From positions 62,001 to 126,000 of the forward strand of contig NZ_JACHIP010000003.1 in the NCBI RefSeq assembly GCF_014203275.1: a stretch of DNA of 64,000 nucleotides, read 5' to 3'. How positions within the stretch are numbered: the first letter of the stretch is position 1; each line of letters starts with the position of its first letter. The notes beneath the pieces were generated by a model, which saw only the letters and a list, made by a program, of their open reading frames with translations, was not told where the DNA came from and ran no database searches. The DNA is from Granulicella aggregans (lineage in GTDB: Bacteria; Acidobacteriota; Terriglobia; Terriglobales; Acidobacteriaceae). This document shows positions 7,159 through 14,305 of this stretch, in pieces. The position numbers and the translations under genes are program-made.

Positions 7159-8274
7159 GTGGCTCTGTACAAGCGCGGCGGGGTGTACTGGTATGAGTTC
7201 GTTTACGAAGGGCGGCGAATCCGCGAGAGCACCGGTGTAAAGAATCAGCGAGTCGCCGGTGAGATCGAGCGCGCCTATAGGACGGCGCTCGCGAAAGGCG
7301 AAGTGGGCATTACGGAGCGCAAGCGCGTTCCGAATTTTCGCGAAGCCCTGACAGACTTTCTCCGCTGGTCCGCTGCCTCCCATAAGCTTTCGAGCCACGA
7401 GCGTTACAAGACCAGCTCTGTTGCGTTATTGAAGCACTTTCGCGATATCGCGCTCGATAAGATCACGCCGGAGGACGTCGAGCGGTTCAAGGCGGTTCGC
7501 AGTGCTGATAAGAAGACGTCACGAGCCGCCGACGGTAGGCGAGTGAATACGCGCAAGCGGATCAGGCCCGCGACGGTGAATCGCGAGCTTGCATGTCTCA
7601 AGGCTCTATTCAATTTCGTTATCAAGACTGATGTCCTGGGGAAAAATCCGGTAAGCCGGGTCAAGATGCTGGCTGAGAACAACCTCCAAACACGGGTGTT
7701 GTCGTTTACTGAGGAACATAGCTACTTGTCTGTTGCAACTACGGTCTTGCGAGATGTCGCAACGCTGATGCTCCAGACCGGCATGAGGCCTGAAGAGGTT
7801 TACCGGCTTCAACCCGAGCATGTCGATCTGAGCCGAGGCTATGTCCATGTTCCCTTCGGGAAAACCGCTGCCGCTAGGCGCTCCTTGCGGCTCACGGCGG
7901 CGGCAAGGGAAGTGCTCGCACGGCTTATTGCTGCTCAGTCGCCAAGTCCTTTCTTATTCCCATGCGAGTCGGCTCCGGAACGTTCCATCCCGAAAGTGAA
8001 TAACGCGCACGACAGGGCGGTGAGGGATAGCGGGATAGCGCCGATCCGCCTCTACGATCTGCGGCATACCTGGGCGACGAGAGCAGCTATGTCTGGAATC
8101 GATCTCGTCACGCTGGCTGCGATGCTTGGACACTCGAAAATCAACATGGTCTTGCGCTACGCTCACCCGACGCAAGGTCATCAGGCCGACGCGATGGAGC
8201 GGCTAGAAAAATATAGCGCTTTAGAGCAGATCCGAGCTTTCGAGAGGAACGATTCATCTGCGCTGAACGCATAG
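7159..8274 (+). CDS. tyrosine recombinase / integrase
   Basis: The 371-residue protein has an N-terminal arm-binding part, a SAM-like core-binding domain (about 60-165) and a catalytic domain (about 175-345). Visible active-site residues are Arg210 (QTGMRPEE), Lys235, Tyr299-x-x-Arg302 (YDLRHTW), His325 (LGHS) and the nucleophile Tyr334 (LRYAHP). The His of the HxxR box is Tyr, a tolerated change. The GTG start at 7159 has AAGGGGG 5 bases upstream. It lies 90 bases from a decayed tRNA-Cys, the presumed attachment site, and probably integrated the left-hand element. Confidence 0.92.
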   Translation: MALYKRGGVYWYEFVYEGRRIRESTGVKNQRVAGEIERAYRTALAKGEVGITERKRVPNFREALTDFLRWSAASHKLSSHERYKTSSVALLKHFRDIALDKITPEDVERFKAVRSADKKTSRAADGRRVNTRKRIRPATVNRELACLKALFNFVIKTDVLGKNPVSRVKMLAENNLQTRVLSFTEEHSYLSVATTVLRDVATLMLQTGMRPEEVYRLQPEHVDLSRGYVHVPFGKTAAARRSLRLTAAAREVLARLIAAQSPSPFLFPCESAPERSIPKVNNAHDRAVRDSGIAPIRLYDLRHTWATRAAMSGIDLVTLAAMLGHSKINMVLRYAHPTQGHQADAMERLEKYSALEQIRAFERNDSSALNA

Positions 8275-8346
8275 AAAATCTAGCCAATGCAGCGAGTCCC
8301 CACAAAAGTCCCCACAGGCGTACTTTCAAGGCGGGCCGGAAATCGT

Positions 8347-8359
8347 CTAAGTTGTTGAT
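8347..8359 (+). repeat. 13-bp direct repeat copy 1 beside tRNA-Cys remnant
   Basis: CTAAGTTGTTGAT lies just outside the 3' end of the decayed tRNA-Cys. The identical 13-mer recurs at 12227-12239 beside the tRNA-Leu remnant; both are followed within a few bases by ATGG. It is probably an element-end or integrase arm/core-flanking sequence. Confidence 0.6.
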
Positions 8360-8363
8360 ATTA

Positions 8364-8446
8364 TGGAGGCGCGGGTCGGGATCGAACCGACGCATAAAGG
8401 TTTTGCAGACCTCTCCACGTCGCCTAAACCATTGAAAAAGCTCGCC
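8364..8446 (-). tRNA. tRNA-Cys(GCA) pseudogene / attachment-site remnant
   Basis: The 3' half is a perfect tRNA-Cys: anticodon arm GAGGT-CTGCAAA-ACCTT (anticodon GCA), T-arm GTCGG-TTCGATC-CCGAC and an encoded CCA. The 5' half is decayed: a D-loop-like AATGGTTTA-GGC remains, but about 8 extra bases lie before the anticodon arm, the D-stem is broken, and GGCGAGC pairs poorly with the 3' acceptor strand CCGCGCC. The gene is therefore probably not functional. Its 3' end faces the integrase, as expected for a tRNA-borne att site left after integration or rearrangement. Confidence 0.6.
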
Positions 8447-8790
8447 AATTCCGTCGAATGCAGCACCGAAATTGGCCTAGTTTTCCATGGTGTTTCGCCT
8501 TATTGACAACCATTTTGACAACCACAGTTCAGACCCCCCAACTCATGTTCTGGCGATTTACCCCGCTCTTGAATGTGATCAATCACCCCCATTCTATCTG
8601 TTGCCGGCTCGACTACTCCTGGCAGTGGGAGGATCATGAATCCGTTCCGATTCTCTGTCAAATTTTGACTTAATTGTCTCGGCAGTTGAGACGGTCTAGT
8701 TCCTGCTCAATCGCGGTTCTCCCGCGGGAGAGCCATAGGAATTCAGGGCGGACCCTTAGATCCGCCCCGAATCGTGTTCTACGGCTTTAC
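8447..8790. other. non-coding stretch with two hairpins
   Basis: No convincing gene is seen here. A 71-codon open frame at 8458-8673 has no domain, no ribosome site and an irregular composition. GGTTCTCCCG/CGGGAGAGCC at 8715-8734 is a near-perfect palindrome. A second hairpin, 8741-8772, is listed as a terminator of the beta-propeller gene. Confidence 0.5.
8741..8772 (-). terminator. hairpin after the beta-propeller gene
   Basis: ATTCAGGGCGGA (8741-8752) pairs with TCCGCCCCGAAT (8761-8772) with one mismatch and an 8-base loop. It lies 18 bases past the stop codon of the minus-strand gene ending at 8791. It has no long U-run, so its strength as a terminator is uncertain. Confidence 0.5.
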
Positions 8791-9924
8791 TTAGAGAGCG
8801 GCGATGCCATTGAAACCGACTGTCTTCGGCAGGCCTTCAATATCTCCAAGCGGATTCACGGTTCCGTCGGAATTGATGGTAAAGACGCTAATAGCGCCGG
8901 ATCCGGAATCGAGAGTGAACAGGTACTTACCCTCTTCACTGACCGTCATGTCGAGGTTGGTAGTGCCTTCACGCAGCGTGCTGAGAATCGTGCTGGCAAC
9001 CGGCGTCAGCGATCCATTTGCGCCGACGGTGAAGCCAGCCACACTGGATGTGGCGGAATTGTCGACATACACCCAGTGGCCATTCGGAGTGATGGCATTC
9101 CAGCAGTTGCCGTTTCCATAAGTGGGAAGACTTTGAGTAATTGCGGCGAGTGTCCCATTTGAATTGATGGTGTACGAGGAGATGCTCGAAGTGTCGGTTC
9201 CGTTATTAGGCTGATTTTCTGAGACGATGAGCTGACCGTTGGGCGTAAACACAGTGGCAAAGACTCCTGGAGTCACGCTTTTGTTGTTCACAACGGTGCC
9301 CAGTGTCCCATCGGGATGAATCGGAAACAGATCAATGCTGTTGGAAACTTTCTCGATTACTACGAGCCATTTTCCATTGGGGCTTACGGAGATGGACGAA
9401 GCTCCCGAGTTGGTTCCAGTCAGAAAGACCTTCGCATCGGGAACTTCATGGAGTCTCCCAAGTCCGTCTGCCTTGAATACATCCACCGCACCTGCTCCGC
9501 CAGCGTCGAGGACGTAAACGGTATAGTTGTGTTCGGTCACAGCGATCGGAAAAGCACCCCCGGAAGATTCTTTGTCGACAAGAACAGGAATGCCTCCCAG
9601 GAGATGAAAGCTTGAGACCGTGCCACTGGCAGAGTTTACCGCGAAGAGAAGATTGTGGTCCCCGCTCAGAGCTAATGCTCCCTGGGACTGGAGCGGATCA
9701 GTCGTGCCACCGCTTCCGCGCCCGTCAGTAGCCGTGCGAGTCCTGAGCTCATACTGTCCGTTGTGGCTACGCTGATAGGTCAGTACTTCGTTCTTGGTAT
9801 TGTCATTGGTCATGACGAACACCGAGCTTCCGTTACCCTGGAAGATATCGGCCGCATAGGTGGGAGTGGCGATTGCTCCGATAGAGAGCGCGATGGTCAA
9901 AAGACCGGGGACCGACTTGAGCAT
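8791..9924 (-). CDS. secreted seven-bladed beta-propeller (lactonase-like) protein
   Basis: The ATG at 9924 is chosen because AAAGGAG lies 8 bases upstream and a signal peptide follows (MLKSVPGLLTIALSIGAIAT, cleaved near TYAA). The mature part has recurring blades of the 6-phosphogluconolactonase/YVTN type: GALALSGDHNLLFAVNSASGTVSSF, SSISVSPNGKWLVVIEKVSNSIDLF, NAITPNGHWVYVDN and LDMTVSEEGKYLFTLDSGSGAISVF. The family hydrolyses lactones in some members, but most secreted ones have no proven activity. The protein is probably periplasmic or extracellular. It lies in the accessory block between the tRNA-Cys remnant and the IS element. Confidence 0.85.
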   Translation of the reverse strand: MLKSVPGLLTIALSIGAIATPTYAADIFQGNGSSVFVMTNDNTKNEVLTYQRSHNGQYELRTRTATDGRGSGGTTDPLQSQGALALSGDHNLLFAVNSASGTVSSFHLLGGIPVLVDKESSGGAFPIAVTEHNYTVYVLDAGGAGAVDVFKADGLGRLHEVPDAKVFLTGTNSGASSISVSPNGKWLVVIEKVSNSIDLFPIHPDGTLGTVVNNKSVTPGVFATVFTPNGQLIVSENQPNNGTDTSSISSYTINSNGTLAAITQSLPTYGNGNCWNAITPNGHWVYVDNSATSSVAGFTVGANGSLTPVASTILSTLREGTTNLDMTVSEEGKYLFTLDSGSGAISVFTINSDGTVNPLGDIEGLPKTVGFNGIAAL

Positions 9925-10173
9925 TGTGTTGACTCCTTTGGGGGGGGCACCTGTTTGCGCAATGGAGTCTTCGGCGCTTACAGCTATGACAAGCATCGAA
10001 AGGATTCCATGGATCGTTGCGCAGCTATAGGAACTACGAGCGCCAGAAAGGTTACAAAAAACAGGCGTGAACTCTTTATTGAAAGACAAAAAATATTGTC
10101 AGAAACCTGCTGCAGTGCCCGGCTTCTTTTGTACCAGTGGAGTTGATACAAACTGGGATCAAAGGAGCGGAAT

Positions 10174-10455
10174 ATGGCACGAGGGAAGAAGCATAGTCCG
10201 GAGCAGGTGGTGAACCTGCTTCGTCAGATTGAAGTTGCGATCGCGAACGGGAAGTCGACTTCATTGGCCTGTAAAGAAGCGTTGATCACGGACCAGACGT
10301 ACTACCGGTGGCGCAAGGAGTATGGCGGACTGCAGGTAGACCAGGCTCGGCGATTGAAGGAGCTCGAGCAGGAGAACGCCAAGCTGAAGCGCATCGTAGC
10401 GAACCTGAGCCTTGAGAAGCTGGTGTTGAAGGACATCGCGGAGGGAAATTTCTAA
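10174..10455 (+). CDS. IS3-family transposase OrfA
   Basis: The 93-residue protein has the HTH of OrfA (KHSPEQVVNLLRQIEVAIANG, ACKEALITDQTYYRWRKEYGG) followed by a leucine-zipper-like helix (RLKELEQENAKLKRIVANLSLEKLVLKDI) used for dimerisation. Its last codons hold A-AAT-TTC (10446-10452), a classic X-XXY-YYZ slippery heptamer placed just before the stop. A -1 shift there enters the OrfB frame, giving an OrfAB fusion transposase. Confidence 0.92.
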   Translation: MARGKKHSPEQVVNLLRQIEVAIANGKSTSLACKEALITDQTYYRWRKEYGGLQVDQARRLKELEQENAKLKRIVANLSLEKLVLKDIAEGNF

Positions 10456-10478
10456 GCCCCGAGCGACGTCGCTGTGCG

Positions 10479-11381
10479 GTGAACCATGCGCGACAGGTGC
10501 ATGGGCTGAGCGAGCGGCATGCGTGCCTTGTGGTGAAACAGCCACGAGGCACGCAGCGCTATCGGCCGACACAGCGAGAAGACGAAGATACGCTCACCCA
10601 GGCCATCGTGACCCTAGCCAGTCAGTACGGCCGCTATGGTTATCGCCGCATTACAGCTCTGCTGAGGCACGCAGGCTGGCATGTCGGCAAGGACCGGGTA
10701 GAACGAATCTGGCGTCGCGAGGGGCTGAAGGTTCCACAGAAGCAGAAGCCAAGAGGCCGGCTATGGCTCAATGACGGGTCATGCGTGCGACTACGACCGG
10801 AGCGGCCCAACCATGTCTGGAGCTATGACTTCGTCAGTGCCAAGACCTACGACGGAAGGACGGTACGAATGTTGAACCTGATCGATGAGCATACCCGCGA
10901 GAGCCTGCTGGTGCGACCGGAGCGTCGCTGGTCGAGCGCGAAGGTGATCGAGGCGCTGGCCGATGTGATGGTGATCAAGGGTGTGCCCGAGCATATACGC
11001 TCAGATAATGGCCCTGAGTTCGTAGCCCGCGACCTGCGCAAATGGCTTGCAAACACAGGTGCAAAGACACTCTACATCGAGCCGGGCAGCCCGTGGGAAA
11101 ACGGCTACTGCGAGAGCTTCAACTCTAAGCTGCGTGACGAGTTCCTCAACGGCGAGATCTTCTACTCGATGAAGGAGATCAGGATCCTGGCCGAACGTTG
11201 GAGGGTTCACTACAACACCGTCCGGCCACACTCCTCGCTGGGCTACCGACCACCAGCACCAGAGTCGTGGCAGACCGAAATCAAAACAGGGTATGGAGAA
11301 GTGGAAAGCAAAATGCGCTTCCCACTTCCCCACACCCTCGACGGCGGCTACTTGATCACAAAAGAAGCTGCGCTACACTGA
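10479..11381 (+). CDS. IS3-family transposase OrfB (rve/DDE domain)
   Basis: The frame is open back to the slippery site at 10446, so the protein is probably made mainly as an OrfAB fusion; the GTG at 10479 is the nominal separate start. The order is an HTH_21 domain (YGRYGYRRITALLRHAGWHVGKDRVERIWRREGL, about 45-80), then the DDE core with Asp in WSYDFVSAKT, Asp in RSDNGPEF and Glu in GYCESFNSKLRDE. The last part, VHYNTVRPHSSLGYRPPAP, is the standard family ending. All three catalytic residues are present, so the copy looks intact. Confidence 0.92.
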   Translation: MNHARQVHGLSERHACLVVKQPRGTQRYRPTQREDEDTLTQAIVTLASQYGRYGYRRITALLRHAGWHVGKDRVERIWRREGLKVPQKQKPRGRLWLNDGSCVRLRPERPNHVWSYDFVSAKTYDGRTVRMLNLIDEHTRESLLVRPERRWSSAKVIEALADVMVIKGVPEHIRSDNGPEFVARDLRKWLANTGAKTLYIEPGSPWENGYCESFNSKLRDEFLNGEIFYSMKEIRILAERWRVHYNTVRPHSSLGYRPPAPESWQTEIKTGYGEVESKMRFPLPHTLDGGYLITKEAALH

Positions 11382-11469
11382 CACTCCACGGTACAAAAGA
11401 TCGGGCAGACCACTCTCCCCATGGCGAAGAAGAGCATCAGCGTCAACAGCGGGAAGCGATGTGGCATTC

Positions 11470-12173
11470 TCGTAGTCATTTCTTTTTGATGATCCTTCCC
11501 CTGCGGCAAAGCAAACCTTGGACACCCGATTGGATCGCCGGTGTATGCGCCGCCGCGCGCAAAATTGAGCAGGTCTGGTCAACCGCGGCCTTCCGATCCC
11601 AGCTCACCACCGCCTTGGACCTCAAGCTTACCGACAAAGAAACCATCACACGCGCCAAGCTTTACCATGACATGTTCCTCACCCCCACATCGTCATGACC
11701 CTAACCGCCTGGGATGGCGTCCCGCAATGCGCAGCCAATTGGAACGACGCAACGGCAATTCGAACGGAATACCTATCCCATCCCGATCACTTCCGTGCGG
11801 CAGCCCCAACCTTGTCACCACCCTCACCAACACAATCTCACACGAGTACACGCACTACAAAGTAATCGGCTCCACCGACTCGGGTGGATACGACGACAAC
11901 TATGTGTCCTACGCTGTTGGCTGCCTCACCGAGCAGCAGGTTTTTCCCGGTAGATCAAATGACTATCCCATTCTCAGACTGCTGCAGACGCTGGCCGGGA
12001 TTCGTTTCTTGCAAATTCTCAATCGAGATCGGCTTGAGGACGGGTGCCTTTCCCTAAGACTAGCTTGGGTATGCGATGAGAAGAAGTTCGGGGCCGAGTT
12101 CACAGCCGCTCCTGAAGTCCTACTCGGAGCTTCTGACAGCAGGGAACTGACTCTCAGGGTTTCGACTCGCTAA
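11470..12173 (+). pseudogene. broken secreted metallopeptidase-like gene (HEYTH motif)
   Basis: Coding-like sequence is spread over at least two frames. One frame gives PDWIAGVCAAARKIEQVW and LTTALDLKLTDKETITRAKLY up to a stop near 11698. Another gives LVTTLTNTISHEYTHYKVIG followed by GGYDDNYVSYAVGCL. The HEYTH is a zincin HExxH motif preceded by a helix and resembles M35-like secreted peptidases. Frame changes and the IS element just upstream (ending 11412) suggest that the gene was disrupted and is decaying. The open frame running to 12173 covers only the C-terminal part. The family assignment is tentative. Confidence 0.4.
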
Positions 12174-12226
12174 GCTAAGACCCCCAAATTCACACGGAAA
12201 CTTACACACCGAACTAATTGAATCAA

Positions 12227-12239
12227 CTAAGTTGTTGAT
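12227..12239 (+). repeat. 13-bp direct repeat copy 2 beside tRNA-Leu remnant
   Basis: CTAAGTTGTTGAT, identical to 8347-8359, directly precedes the 5'-defective tRNA-Leu. It marks the right end of the accessory region. Confidence 0.6.
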
Positions 12240-12326
12240 TGTAATGGTGAAATCGGCAGACACAGCGGACTTAAAATCCGCAGACCCTAAACGGTCGTGG
12301 GGGTTCAAGTCCCCCTCCGGGCACCA
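12238..12326 (+). tRNA. tRNA-Leu(UAA), 5' acceptor strand missing (island junction)
   Basis: From base 12245 onward the sequence is a type-II tRNA-Leu: D-arm TGGTGAAATCGGCAGAC, anticodon arm GCGGA-CTTAAAA-TCCGC (anticodon TAA), long variable arm, T-arm GGGGG-TTCAAGT-CCCCC and encoded CCA. The 3' acceptor strand TCCGGGC needs GCCCGGA at the 5' end, but the seven bases there are ATTGTAA, which do not pair. The tRNA is therefore probably the 3' copy left at the far end of an island; an intact tRNA-Leu(UAA) would be expected elsewhere. Confidence 0.6.
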
Positions 12327-12380
12327 ATCAGCGTTTTGAGCGTCATTCCAAGTCTTCTGCAGACAGTCCGATGTCGCACC

Positions 12381-13070
12381 TTAGTCGCGGCAAAGCGCCC
12401 GATCGATCGCGCTTTGCAGCAATTCGGTCCCGCCCTCCAGCACCTTTCCGTGGCCACAGGCCACGCGTCGAATCGGGTAGGTCAGCAGCTTTGTCGCCGT
12501 ATCTTTCGCCTGCTCGCGGTTTGAAAACGCCTTCATCGGAAACCACCATGGCATAAATCCAGTAATGGTCAGATTGCCTAGCGAACCAAACTGATCTCCG
12601 GAATAAAGTGTGCCATCGCGTTCATCCAGAAAGGACTGATGTCCGTGGATGTGACCAGGAGTGTCGATCACCAACAGCGATCCTACGCGATCCTCCTCCA
12701 CCACAGTCTGCGTAACTTTACTGGCGATCCCTGGAGTTCCGCCGCGAATCGGACCCACTTCGCCCGCCCTGAGCGAAAGATCGGGCGGGGCCTGCAAAAT
12801 CGGGATGGACCGCTCAGAAGCGATCAACTCCAGTCCCTTCACCCTCCCCATCAGGGCGTCGACGCTCCCTATGTGGTCCACATGCGGGTGCGTAAGTAGG
12901 ATCCTTCGAATGGGCAGACCAGTCGCCGCCTCAAGTATCTCCTGGTCTGATTCCTTTAGATTCGCGTCGATTAGGGTATAGCCATCCTCTTCCCGCACCA
13001 GGAAGCAGTTCACCAATCCGAGGCGTGTCAATTGCTTTCCATACTGCCCAATCGGTTGGATCTTCACCAC
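12381..13070 (-). CDS. MBL-fold metallo-hydrolase
   Basis: The 229-residue protein has the metallo-beta-lactamase signature H61-x-H63-x-D65-H66 (THPHVDH), a later His in DTPGHIHGHQSF, Asp in YSGDQ and a final CGHGKVL. The full two-metal ligand set appears present. It has no signal peptide, so it is cytoplasmic. The substrate cannot be told; the family includes hydrolases of thioesters, lactones and phosphodiesters. It is the first core-looking gene after the island junction and is transcribed toward it. Confidence 0.85.
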   Translation of the reverse strand: MVKIQPIGQYGKQLTRLGLVNCFLVREEDGYTLIDANLKESDQEILEAATGLPIRRILLTHPHVDHIGSVDALMGRVKGLELIASERSIPILQAPPDLSLRAGEVGPIRGGTPGIASKVTQTVVEEDRVGSLLVIDTPGHIHGHQSFLDERDGTLYSGDQFGSLGNLTITGFMPWWFPMKAFSNREQAKDTATKLLTYPIRRVACGHGKVLEGGTELLQSAIDRALCRD

Positions 13071-13202
13071 GAATCTCCTGGAAAATCAAAGATCGTACGT
13101 CCGATGAGATTCTGAGATCGTACTCTCGGATTCCCAAAAGTTTATCTTGGACGGTCTGCGGGTAAAGATGCAGTCCCTTGATCCGGGCCCAGTTGCAACT
13201 GC

Positions 13203-14105
13203 CTACTGCACAGGTTTAGTCTCGGGCTCATCCGTTATCCGCGCATTCTGCATGTAGTAGAACCATGTCTGCGCGGAGTAGAGCAAGACTGCCAGGACAA
13301 GGAACGTCGCAACCGCCTCCGGAATCCCGACCTGCATGGCAACCACTGCCGGCAGCGCTCCCATCAGCGATAGAACAATGCCGTGGAGTAGTTGCCAGCG
13401 GCTGTCTCTCCCGCTCCTTGGATCAGGGAAGAGGTGGCACACCGGACCGCGCTCCGGGCGCGTGGCCAGCGTCGCCACGCCCAGAGTCAATAGCGACAAG
13501 GCAGTGGGCACGGCCATCGACCGCAGCCAGGAGACGTTGAACAGAGGTCCCCGATTGATCACAAAGCCCAGAAGGGCAGAGACCGTAATTACATTCGCTG
13601 TCATCAGCAGCCAGACGCTGAGCCTGGGCATCCTGTCCAACAGGCCCAGCGCCACGCCCGTAAATGTAAGACACAGAGCGGTGCCCAGCGACATTCGGCC
13701 GGGTGGATCGCCAAATCGATCTAACGGAACTCCAAGGATGAGTCCGTCCAGGCCAAAGCTCCTCCCGCTCAGGTACTCGCCCAAAGATCCACACGCGAGT
13801 ACCATGGCAATCGCGAGTGCCAAGCGGGATAGCCAGCCAAGATGCCCTCGCCGCGTCACGCCCTTCCTGACCCGGGCACGGCAACAGACCGCCAGCATCC
13901 CGAGGGAGATAGCCGTATTCGGCTTCATCGTGGCAAAGTGGGGAAGGATTGAAGTCAGGATCGCGAGATGAAGCGCCCACCCGATGAGACTGATAAAGCT
14001 CAGTAAGAGGATGAGGGACGGGAGCAGGACAACAGGATGCATGAAGGGAAGCGAGATCTTCCTGGCTGTAACTACTCCCGGCTTCTCGTCTGACGGCGTC
14101 TTCAT
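13203..14105 (-). CDS. polytopic membrane protein, sensor-input-like
   Basis: About 300 residues with roughly eight hydrophobic segments (HPVVLLPSLILLLSFISLIGW, LALAIAMVLACGSLGEYL, ALLGFVINRG, LLTLGVATLAT and others). It resembles the membrane-bound N-terminal input region of acidobacterial and proteobacterial sensor kinases (MKPNTAISLGMLAV, GRMSLGTALCLTFTG), but no kinase, GGDEF or other output domain follows. The ATG at 14105 is used; the frame is open to a TTG at 14219, and neither has a good ribosome site. The function is unknown; it may be an orphaned sensory module. Confidence 0.6.
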   Translation of the reverse strand: MKTPSDEKPGVVTARKISLPFMHPVVLLPSLILLLSFISLIGWALHLAILTSILPHFATMKPNTAISLGMLAVCCRARVRKGVTRRGHLGWLSRLALAIAMVLACGSLGEYLSGRSFGLDGLILGVPLDRFGDPPGRMSLGTALCLTFTGVALGLLDRMPRLSVWLLMTANVITVSALLGFVINRGPLFNVSWLRSMAVPTALSLLTLGVATLATRPERGPVCHLFPDPRSGRDSRWQLLHGIVLSLMGALPAVVAMQVGIPEAVATFLVLAVLLYSAQTWFYYMQNARITDEPETKPVQ

Positions 14106-14226
14106 TATTTGGCTCGTATCCAGTCTCTCGCTGCGCTTCCGGGCTCGGAGCGACTCTGATGTGTCTATCGGCGAGATCGGCGCCAGCACGAAGCGGCTCT
14201 GAGACCTTGGGTCGGCCAACGAAAAA

Positions 14227-14258
14227 CGGGCGTCTCTTCCATGAAGAAGAGACGCCCG
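14227..14258 (-). terminator. Rho-independent terminator of xylA
   Basis: A perfect 13-bp stem (14227-14239 with 14246-14258; loop CATGAA) is followed on the minus strand by TTTTT (14222-14226). It lies 48 bases past the xylA stop and so ends that transcript. Confidence 0.85.
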
Positions 14259-14305
14259 GTCAAACGATTAGAAACTAAGTGCACAGCCAAACCAACTGGC
14301 CGCGT

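Larger units (their letters stand above)
10111..11412 (+). mobile_element. IS3-family insertion sequence (about 1.3 kb)
   Basis: Two overlapping transposase frames are bounded by imperfect terminal inverted repeats. The left end (from 10111) reads TGCAG-TGCCCGG and then TCTTTTGTACC-A-GTGGAGT. The right end, read inward from 11412, gives TGGTC-TGCCCGA, then TCTTTTGTACC-GTGGAGT. Both ends start with TG, as usual for IS3. No clear 3-4 bp target duplication is visible in the flanks (CTGC left, CTCT right), which suggests an old insertion or later rearrangement. It lies just upstream of a broken metallopeptidase gene. Confidence 0.85.

Noticed and set aside
8458..8673. 71-codon open frame after the tRNA-Cys remnant
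   Set aside because: No ribosome site, irregular Trp/His/Cys-rich composition and no domain; likely chance.
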